Assembly: GCF_000698145.1 (NCBI RefSeq)
Contig: NZ_BAXB01000006.1
Location: 62,001-126,000 of the forward strand
DNA: 64,000 bases
Direction: 5' to 3'
Source: Geomicrobium sp. JCM 19039
GTDB lineage: Bacteria; Bacillota; Bacilli; Bacillales; Marinococcaceae
A program made the position numbers and the translations under genes. The notes below the pieces were generated by a model. The model saw nothing but the letters and a program-made list of their open reading frames with translations. It did no database searches and had not been told where the DNA came from. Of this stretch, positions 57,646 through 64,000 are shown piece by piece (the stretch's first letter is position 1; every line of letters starts with the position of its first letter).

Positions 57646-58374
57646 TTGGAAAAGAAAGATTCGTTACGTACAGTGCAACGTGCACTGGATATACTTGATT
57701 GTTTTTCAATGCAAAAACAAGAACTTACGCTCACTGAAATTTCTAAAATGATTGATTTGGCTAAATCAACGACGACTCGGATGTTATCGACGCTTGAAGC
57801 GAACGGTCTCATCGTTAAAAACGAAAGCACGATGAAATACAAGTTGGGTCATAAATTGTATTACATGGGCTCGGTTGCCGCGAAATCGTTTGATATTAAA
57901 GAAGTTGCTAAACCGGTCATGTCGAAACTGCGTGAAGAAACGTCAGAAACAGTAAACCTCTATACGATTGTGAACGATAAGCGAATTTGTATTGAGCAGT
58001 TCGAAGGACTTCGTCCGCTGCGCCATCTCGTATCATTAGGCCAGCCACTGCCTCTATTTGCAGGTGCTGGAGGAAAGGTACTGCTTGCGCACCAAAGTGA
58101 GTCGTTCCAAGCACGCATTTTTAAGCAAATGAACGATCCAGACCGAATTCCAGGGTTGCGTGCGGACCTGGCTCAGATTAAAGAACAAGGATACGCCGTG
58201 ACGCATGAAGAACGGGAGCAAGGGCTATCGGCAATATCCGCTCCGATCTTTAACCAGGCAGGTGAAGTGCATTATTGCATCTCCATTAGTGGGCTATCGC
58301 AACGCTTCACCGATGAAAATGTAACGAAATACTTATCAAGCCTTAAAGAACTAGTAGATCAGTTGCTAAGCTAA
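57646..58374 (+). CDS. IclR family transcriptional regulator
   Basis: 242 residues. N-terminal winged helix (SLRTVQRALDILDCFSMQKQELTLTEISKMIDLAKSTTTRMLSTLEANGLI, ~6-56), wing KYKLGHKLYYMG, then the GAF-like ligand domain with SETVNLYTIVNDKRICIEQFEG, PLFAGAGGKVLLAH and REQGLSAISAPIFN. TTG start after AAAGGGGCGG. The ligand is probably the imported acid or an intermediate. The second regulator in this cluster besides the GntR protein. Confidence 0.92.
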   Translation: MEKKDSLRTVQRALDILDCFSMQKQELTLTEISKMIDLAKSTTTRMLSTLEANGLIVKNESTMKYKLGHKLYYMGSVAAKSFDIKEVAKPVMSKLREETSETVNLYTIVNDKRICIEQFEGLRPLRHLVSLGQPLPLFAGAGGKVLLAHQSESFQARIFKQMNDPDRIPGLRADLAQIKEQGYAVTHEEREQGLSAISAPIFNQAGEVHYCISISGLSQRFTDENVTKYLSSLKELVDQLLS

Positions 58375-58390
58375 GAAAGTGGGGATTTGG

Positions 58391-59217
58391 ATGAGTCGTA
58401 GCGCATTAGAAGCCTATCGAAACGGTGGCGCATGGTGGGAAACAGAGATTAGTGATATAAAAAAAAATGAAATTATCATTCGTGGCGAACGAGTGGAAGA
58501 CTCATCGGAAATGTATCGTATACGCAGATGCTGTACTTCTTACTTTGCGGTCGTCACTTAAGTGATGCACAAGCCAAATTGTTTGAAAGTGTTCTCGTTG
58601 CAGGTTCGGATCATGGACCTCGTGCCCCATCGATCGCAGCGGCCCGAATGGCAGCGACGTGTGGCGTTTCGTTTAATTCTGCGGTTGCAACCGGAATGAA
58701 TATGCTTGGAGATGTTCACGGGGGTGCGGTGGAAGAGGCGATGGCCATTCTTTATAAGACCGAAGACAACCTCAAACACAATGAAACAGCCGTGGATGAT
58801 AAATTGACGGAAATCTTTTCGCGCAAAGGAAAGTTACCTGGGTTTGGTCATCAGTTGCACGACGATGATCCACGTGTGAGTCGTCTTTATGAGCTAGCCG
58901 GAGAGCTCATTGAGACAGGTGAGATTACAGGAACGTATCTGGATATTCTTGCAAACTATCGGGACCGTCTTTCTGAACGTAAAAATCGAAAGATGACAAT
59001 CAATGTGGATGGCATTTCAGCCGCTATTCAATGTGAGCTCGGTGTTCCAGCGGAAGCCGCAAAAGGGATCTTTGCGCTCTCTCGTGGCATGGGCATTGTG
59101 GCGCATGCGTACGAAGAGATGATGAGCGGAGTACGCATTAAAGGGCCTTGCCCGAATGAAGAGCACCTTGTTCGTTATACAGGAATTCAAAAGCAGGATG
59201 GGGGAGAACGCGCATGA
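58391..59217 (+). CDS. Citryl-CoA lyase / citrate synthase superfamily protein (frameshifted)
   Basis: About 276 residues, shorter than true citrate synthase (~370-430). ATG 58391 (GGGGATTTGG upstream): WWETEISDIKKNEIIIRGERVED, then a break at 58501 (GACTC needs CC), restored as LIGNVSYTQMLYFLLCGRHLSDAQAKLFESVLVAGSDHGPRAPSIAAARMAA. Later GDVHGGAVEEAM, PGFGHQLHDDDPR and a C-terminal RIKGPCP. The SDHG/HGG/GFGH set is that of the citryl-CoA-lyase-like branch, enzymes making or splitting a C-C bond between a 2-oxoacid and acetyl-CoA. The true substrate is unknown. Confidence 0.75.
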
Positions 59218-60641
59218 GAAAGTCAAGACCATTCATTGCCGGACAATGGATTGATAAAGAACAAGACGGAATAAACGTCGTAAGCCCATACAGTGGAGAA
59301 GTGATTGGACAACAGTGGGAAGCAGATACAAAAGACGTTGAGAGAGCGCTCTCTCAAGCGTTTGCAGGCAAAAAGGTCGTTGCCGGTTTATCTGCTGCAG
59401 AACGTGCCCGCATTCTAAAGCAATCAGCAGAGCTTCTAACCGAGCGAAAAGAAGAATATGCAAAGCTTATTTCCTTAGAAGTAGGGAAAGCATTAAAAAA
59501 TACGCGTGATGAAGTGTCCCGCTCAATTGAAACGCTAGAACAATCAGCTGAAGAAGCGAAGCGTTTAATCGGGGAAACCATTCCTGGAAGCGCCTCAGAG
59601 CGTGGGAAACATTCCATGGCGCTTACGTTTCGGGTACCAGCAGGCGTTATTGCTGCAATTACACCGTTTAATGCACCGCTCAACCTCGTTTGTCACAAAG
59701 TCGGTCCTGCATTTGCAGCTGGGAACGTCACACTATTAAAACCAGCTCCGCAAACACCGTTGATTGCAGCGGCTTTTGTTGAACTGATGATGGATGCAGG
59801 GATGCCGAAAGAAGCGCTTCATATGGTGCTTGGTGGTCGTGAAGTGGGTGAGCAGATCGTTGAGGATGAACGAACGAACATTATTTCTTTTACAGGAGGC
59901 GTACCCGCAGGACGTCAAATATCAAAAATTTCAGGGATGAAGAAAGTATTGCTTGAACTCGGCGGAAACTCAGCAACGATCGTTCATCACGATGCAGATA
60001 TAAATCGTGCTGCATCCCTTGCTGTAAAAACAGGATTTAGCAACTCCGGTCAAAGTTGTATTTCCGTTCAGCGCGTTTATGTACATGAAGATGTGATCGA
60101 ACGCTTTGTTGAACAGGTGAAGGAAAACGTAAGCGAGTTAAAACAAGGAGACCCCCTTGATGAATCAACAGACGTTGGTTGTGTTGTGGATGCGAAAACA
60201 GGAGAGAGAATTGCTTCATGGATCGAAGAAGCGGTTTCTGAAGGTGCGGAGTTAATTGCAGGAGGTGGCGTCGAAGGCGCAGCTGTCCAGCCGTCTGTGT
60301 TATATCGCCCGAAATCGACCAGTCGTGTCGTTTGTCATGAAGTGTTTGGTCCACTCATTAGCATTTTGCCTTATACAGACATGGATGACGCCATTGATGA
60401 AGTGAACGATTCGGAGTTTGGTCTACAAGCAGGGATCTTTTCAAATTCAATGGATGTCATCCGAAAAGCTGCAATTGAGTTAGAGATGGGCGGCGTTGTT
60501 GTGAACGGAACATCAAACTACCGTCTAGACCATTGGCCATACGGTGGAATCAAAAACAGTGGATTAGGTCGTGAAGGTGCACGTTTCGCCGTTGAAGAAA
60601 TGTCTGAAATGAAAATGATCGTTTTACAAGACTTCATGTAA
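59214..60641 (+). CDS. NAD(P)-dependent aldehyde dehydrogenase
   Basis: 475 residues; FNAPLNLVCHKVGPAFAAGN, FTGGVPAGRQIS, catalytic Glu248 (LELGGNS) and Cys282 (NSGQSCISVQR), C-terminal HWPYGGIKNSGLGREGARF. It belongs to the broad glyceraldehyde-3-P/lactaldehyde-type branch (SSGQSC-like). It overlaps the citryl-CoA-lyase-like gene by 4 bases (ATGA), so it is coupled to it. Probably oxidises an aldehyde produced by the pathway. Confidence 0.9.
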   Translation: MRKSRPFIAGQWIDKEQDGINVVSPYSGEVIGQQWEADTKDVERALSQAFAGKKVVAGLSAAERARILKQSAELLTERKEEYAKLISLEVGKALKNTRDEVSRSIETLEQSAEEAKRLIGETIPGSASERGKHSMALTFRVPAGVIAAITPFNAPLNLVCHKVGPAFAAGNVTLLKPAPQTPLIAAAFVELMMDAGMPKEALHMVLGGREVGEQIVEDERTNIISFTGGVPAGRQISKISGMKKVLLELGGNSATIVHHDADINRAASLAVKTGFSNSGQSCISVQRVYVHEDVIERFVEQVKENVSELKQGDPLDESTDVGCVVDAKTGERIASWIEEAVSEGAELIAGGGVEGAAVQPSVLYRPKSTSRVVCHEVFGPLISILPYTDMDDAIDEVNDSEFGLQAGIFSNSMDVIRKAAIELEMGGVVVNGTSNYRLDHWPYGGIKNSGLGREGARFAVEEMSEMKMIVLQDFM

Positions 60642-60659
60642 AAAGGAGATGAATGTGTA

Positions 60660-61433
60660 ATGAAAAAGCAAGTACTGCTCCAAGACTTTCGCAATAGTGA
60701 TCAGCAACGACCGCTCATTTGCACACCGCTTACGGGAGTGGATCGCAATGCGCTTATGACGCAGCTTGAAGTGATTGTGAAAAAGAACCCTGACATTATC
60801 GAATGGCGCGTTGACTTCTTTGCAAAGCTTGATGACGTTGAGGCGCTTCGATCAACAGCTGAAGAAATTCGCAATCGATCAGCCCATATTCCGATCCTAT
60901 TTACCCGCCGATCAATGAGAGAAGGCGGCGAATCCATCACGATGACAGAAGATGAGGTCTTTGATATGTACGAAGCGATAATTAAGAGCGGAACCATTGA
61001 CCTCATTGATGTTGAATTAAGTTCAGAACAACAACATATTGACCGAGTAAAGGCACTCGCACAAGAACAGGGCGTGCAACTGCTCATGTCGTACCACAAT
61101 TTTGCAGAAACGCCGAGCGAGCATCTCATCTATGAGAAATTGCAACAAGCTGACGAGCAAGGGGCAGATGTTGGAAAAGTCGCGGTCATGCCGCAATCGG
61201 TTGCCGATGTGCTCACGTTACTACAAGCAACAAACAAAGCGTCAGAACACTTATCCATTCCAGTTGTGACGATGTCGATGGGTCGCCTTGGTGCTTTGTC
61301 ACGTATGATGGGCGGTGCGTGTGGATCGGCGATGACGTTTGCCGTCGGAAGTGAAAGCTCTGCGCCGGGTCAAATGCCAATCGAACAGTTGGAAACCGTG
61401 CTTGAAGTGATTGATGATGTAATGGGGGAGTGA
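60660..61433 (+). CDS. aroD: Type I 3-dehydroquinate dehydratase
   Basis: Class I enzyme that dehydrates 3-dehydroquinate to 3-dehydroshikimate through a Schiff base. 257 residues: ICTPLTG, PDIIEWRVDFF (the Glu/Arg of the substrate site), FTRRSMREGG, DVELSS, catalytic His146 in SYHNF, Schiff-base Lys173 in GKVAVMPQS, and GRLGALSRMMGGACGSAMTF. Bacilli usually rely on type II (AroQ) or a biosynthetic AroC/AroD elsewhere; inside a catabolic cluster it may serve breakdown of quinate-like compounds. AAAAGGAG upstream. Confidence 0.93.
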   Translation: MKKQVLLQDFRNSDQQRPLICTPLTGVDRNALMTQLEVIVKKNPDIIEWRVDFFAKLDDVEALRSTAEEIRNRSAHIPILFTRRSMREGGESITMTEDEVFDMYEAIIKSGTIDLIDVELSSEQQHIDRVKALAQEQGVQLLMSYHNFAETPSEHLIYEKLQQADEQGADVGKVAVMPQSVADVLTLLQATNKASEHLSIPVVTMSMGRLGALSRMMGGACGSAMTFAVGSESSAPGQMPIEQLETVLEVIDDVMGE

Positions 61434-61437
61434 CGAC

Positions 61438-62439
61438 GTGAGTGAATTGTATATAGCTGAACCGAATTCTTTAGTGCTTAGGGAATCGGCGCCTCTGCAC
61501 GCGGTAGAGGCGAATGAAGTTAAAATTCGAGTCATCTATGGAGGGATTTGTGGGTCTGATCTCTCTGTGTATCGTGGTAAGATTCAGCACGCCACGTATC
61601 CAGTTCGACCGGGTCATGAGCTTGTCGGTATTGTTGAGCAAGCAGGCAGTCATGTGTCGATATCCGAAGGAACACGTGTCGTCGTTACGCCTAATACGTT
61701 TTGTGGACAATGTGAGTATTGCTTAAACGAACAAGAAAACATTTGCCCGCACAAAAAATCAATTGGCATTAACGCAAGCGGCGGTTTTGCTCATGAATTT
61801 ATTATAGATTCGAAGTATGTGATTCCGATTCCAGATGACGTTTCTAATGAGCGAGCCGTCCTCATTGAACCGTTAGCGGTGATCGTTCACGGATTAAAGA
61901 AGCTGAACATAAAGAAGGGCGACCGTGTGCTTGTCGTAGGTTGTGGAACGGAAGGCTTGTTAACGGTTGCTCTCGCTGATTACTTAGGAGCCGACGTAAC
62001 AGCGGTTGACATTAATCATGAAAAATTAGACATGCTAAAGCCTTTTCCACACATTCGAGCGACACACCCAGATGCGATTGATGAAGACGCCTTTGATTAT
62101 GTAGTAGAAGCTGCAGGTACACCACAGTCGGTACAATCTTGTTTTCGTTGGTTAAAACCAGGGGGTTCTGTACTTTTAATCGGCATTACGAACGAATCAG
62201 AGTTGCCGATTGGACAGATCGTTCGAAAAGAACAGACCATTTATGGAAGCATTATTTACCGTTTTCCAAAAGACTTTGCCGAGAGCATTGAATACTTGTC
62301 GGATGAGCGGTTTGATCCGACAGTCTTTATCTCTAAGATTCTACCGTTAGCAGATTTTGAAAAAGCCTATGAACTTGCCCTTTCAGGGAGTTTTGCGAAG
62401 ATCCTTATTGATTTTCAATACAAGGAGGAACAATCATGA
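61438..62439 (+). CDS. Zinc-dependent alcohol dehydrogenase (MDR family)
   Basis: 333 residues. Catalytic zinc site GGICGSD (Cys) and RPGHELVG (His-Glu); structural zinc CGQCEYCLNEQENIC; Rossmann loop VLVVGCGTEGLLTVALA and a later Asp (VDINHEK) suggesting NAD. It resembles polyol/threonine dehydrogenases (sorbitol, L-threonine, galactitol-P). GTG start 4 bases after aroD; its stop overlaps the next gene by 4 bases (ATGA). Confidence 0.92.
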   Translation: MSELYIAEPNSLVLRESAPLHAVEANEVKIRVIYGGICGSDLSVYRGKIQHATYPVRPGHELVGIVEQAGSHVSISEGTRVVVTPNTFCGQCEYCLNEQENICPHKKSIGINASGGFAHEFIIDSKYVIPIPDDVSNERAVLIEPLAVIVHGLKKLNIKKGDRVLVVGCGTEGLLTVALADYLGADVTAVDINHEKLDMLKPFPHIRATHPDAIDEDAFDYVVEAAGTPQSVQSCFRWLKPGGSVLLIGITNESELPIGQIVRKEQTIYGSIIYRFPKDFAESIEYLSDERFDPTVFISKILPLADFEKAYELALSGSFAKILIDFQYKEEQS

Positions 62440-64000
62440 AGAAACTCATTTCAACCCAGTTGGTCAACTATTTAGAAGACCGGAATGTTGATCATATCTT
62501 TGGTTTATGTGGCCATACGAATATTGCCGTTTTATCCGAGCTTGATAAGAGTTCGATTAAATTTATCAATGTTCGTCATGAACAAATTGCGTCTCATGCA
62601 GCAGACGGGTATGCCCGTGCGAAGAAAGAAACCGCCGTTGTCCTTAGTCACCTTGGACCTGGTTTAACGAATGCAGCAACAGGTGTAGCAAATGCTGCAC
62701 TCGACTCAATTCCAATGGTTGTCATTGCTGGAGACGTTCCGAGTCATTATTACGGCAAGCACCCTCACCAAGAAGTGAACCTTCACGCAGATGGCGCTCA
62801 ATTTGAAATCTATCGTCCATTCGTGAAACGTGCATGGCGCGTAGATCGCCCGGACTTGTTCCCAGAGATTCTGCAAAAAGCGTTTCAACTTGCAGAAAGT
62901 GGTCGTCCAGGACCTGTACTCGTCTCTGTTCCAATGGACATTTTCTCTAAAGAAGTAGACACGAGTCTATTTGAAAAGTTAAAGCACCATACACGTGTGA
63001 TTGATAAACCATCATTAGATGAGGAGACTGCCGAGCGTATCGTTCATGCTCTTGCAGACGCAAAACGTCCGGTCATTTATGCAGGTGGAGGCGTCGTACT
63101 TTCGGATGCTACCGAAGAACTGCAAGCGTTTGTTGATCATATGAACATTCCAGTTGCACATTCGTTAATGGGCAAAGGTGTACTGCCTGATGATCATCCG
63201 CTAACGCTTGGGATGACTGGATTTTGGGGAACGAAATTCATTAATGATCAGACGAAGAATGCCGACTATCTCTTCGGATTAGGAACGAGCTTCAAAGAAG
63301 CAGATAGCAGTTCTTGGTATCCAGGCGTCACGTTTGATATCCCAGCAACAAAACTCATTCAAATTGACATTGATCCAAATGAAATTGGACGAAACTACCC
63401 AGTGGAAATCGGTGCAACCGCAGACTTAAAACGCGCACTCGTCGCCTTGATTCGCGTGGCTAAACGTCTCTATCCGAACGGCATCGACCGAAATGAAAAA
63501 CTCAAAGAAGACATTCAAACGTACCGTAAAGAACTCAGAAGTAGCATTAGTGAAAATGTGAACAGCGATGCGTTCCCGATGAAGCCGGAGCGAATTCTAG
63601 CCGATGTTCGTGAAGTTCTCCCGCGGGATGCGTACATTACGACAGATGTTGGTTGGAATAAAAATGGTGTTGGCCAGCAGTTCCCAATCTACACACCAGG
63701 ATCAATCTTAACTCCTGGAGGGTATGCGACGATGGGATTTGGGTCTAGCGCGGCTCTTGGTGCGAAGCTTGCACAACCAGAGAAGACCGTCGTATCTCTT
63801 ATTGGTGATGGTGGCTTTGGTCAAAATCCAGCAGTGTTAGCCACAGCGGTTGAAGAGAATATCCCTGTCGTTTGGATCGTGATGAACAACAGTGCATACG
63901 GAACGATTGCAGGCCTTGAGATGGCTCATTACGATACGACGTACGGAACACTTTTCAAAAAGGGTGGAGAAACGTATACGCCGAACTTCGCAGCCATCGC
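62436..64000 (+). CDS. Thiamine-diphosphate-dependent enzyme, acetolactate-synthase-like (partial at window end)
   Basis: At least 521 residues with no stop before the window end. Three-domain POX/ALS architecture: PYR domain with the catalytic Glu in VRHEQIASHAADGYARA (~50) and SHLGPGLTNAATGVANA; the central domain with VIYAGGGVVL (~205); and the PP domain with the metal motif GDGGFGQNPAVLATAVEE...NN (~465). The family covers acetolactate synthase, glyoxylate carboligase, IolD-type hydrolases and sulfoacetaldehyde acetyltransferase; it is none of these clearly. ATG 62436 after AAGGAGG. Confidence 0.9.
   Translation, partial: MKKLISTQLVNYLEDRNVDHIFGLCGHTNIAVLSELDKSSIKFINVRHEQIASHAADGYARAKKETAVVLSHLGPGLTNAATGVANAALDSIPMVVIAGDVPSHYYGKHPHQEVNLHADGAQFEIYRPFVKRAWRVDRPDLFPEILQKAFQLAESGRPGPVLVSVPMDIFSKEVDTSLFEKLKHHTRVIDKPSLDEETAERIVHALADAKRPVIYAGGGVVLSDATEELQAFVDHMNIPVAHSLMGKGVLPDDHPLTLGMTGFWGTKFINDQTKNADYLFGLGTSFKEADSSSWYPGVTFDIPATKLIQIDIDPNEIGRNYPVEIGATADLKRALVALIRVAKRLYPNGIDRNEKLKEDIQTYRKELRSSISENVNSDAFPMKPERILADVREVLPRDAYITTDVGWNKNGVGQQFPIYTPGSILTPGGYATMGFGSSAALGAKLAQPEKTVVSLIGDGGFGQNPAVLATAVEENIPVVWIVMNNSAYGTIAGLEMAHYDTTYGTLFKKGGETYTPNFAAI

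Overview
This is chromosomal DNA of a low-to-mid GC, endospore-forming Bacillaceae bacterium. Evidence: gene blocks that match Bacillus subtilis in order (rpsF-ssb-rpsR-yybS-gdpP-rplI-dnaC-purA; walR-walK-walH-walI-walJ-htrA-rlmH; ung, ywdI, ywdK, gerQ; hemQ, lipL, ywfO, ywgA, ywhD, pbpG), the spore germination pair cwlJ-gerQ, Bacillus-type ribosome binding sites, and three sites resembling parS, the binding site of the chromosome-partition protein ParB (Spo0J). The parS-like sites and the DnaA-box cluster before rlmH place the window near oriC, most likely to the left of position 1. I cannot name the genus; a halo- or alkaliphilic Bacillus relative is a guess.

Layout. 1-2.4 kb: a PadR-type regulator under a long inverted repeat, and a NERD-domain protein. 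2.4-10 kb: ribosomal protein/ssb operon, c-di-AMP phosphodiesterase, replicative helicase, and purA behind a PurR-box promoter. 10-14.3 kb: an insertion relative to B. subtilis (aldehyde dehydrogenase, GNAT acetyltransferase, ArsR-type regulator with an MFS transporter). 14.5-15.1 kb: tRNA-Lys, tRNA-Asp and tRNA-Phe, with structured repeats between the first two. 15.3-22.9 kb: the essential WalRK cell-wall regulon operon through rlmH. 23-44 kb: housekeeping and sporulation genes (ung, pepF, ferredoxin, a second ClpP with a sigma factor, ABC exporter, cwlJ-gerQ, metE, hemQ, lipL, ywfO/ywgA/ywhD). 44.4-51.6 kb: penicillin acylase family protein, a 1.5 kb gene-free repeat region, pbpG, NUDIX hydrolase and shikimate kinase.

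51.7-64 kb is the main accessory region. A GntR regulator, a Gfo/Idh/MocA dehydrogenase, a complete TRAP transporter (dctPQM), an HPr-like protein lacking the catalytic histidine, a TIM-barrel isomerase/dehydratase-like protein, an IclR regulator, a citryl-CoA-lyase-like protein, an aldehyde dehydrogenase, a type I 3-dehydroquinate dehydratase, a zinc alcohol dehydrogenase and a ThDP enzyme (cut by the window end) all lie on one strand with tight spacing. They look like an uptake-and-degradation pathway for an organic acid, perhaps a carbocyclic one. The substrate is not known to me.

A second theme is sequence quality. Seventeen genes carry about 24 frame breaks in total, including essential ones (purA, htrA, metE, hemQ, ung). 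Every break is repaired by adding, never removing, a base, nearly always inside a run of identical bases. This is the signature of homopolymer under-calling, so these genes are probably intact in the organism. They are annotated here as full-length CDS with the breaks marked.

The third theme is a family of repeats of about 430-515 bp with short terminal inverted repeats (three copies), two of them set inside an array of GATCTAGATC palindromes.
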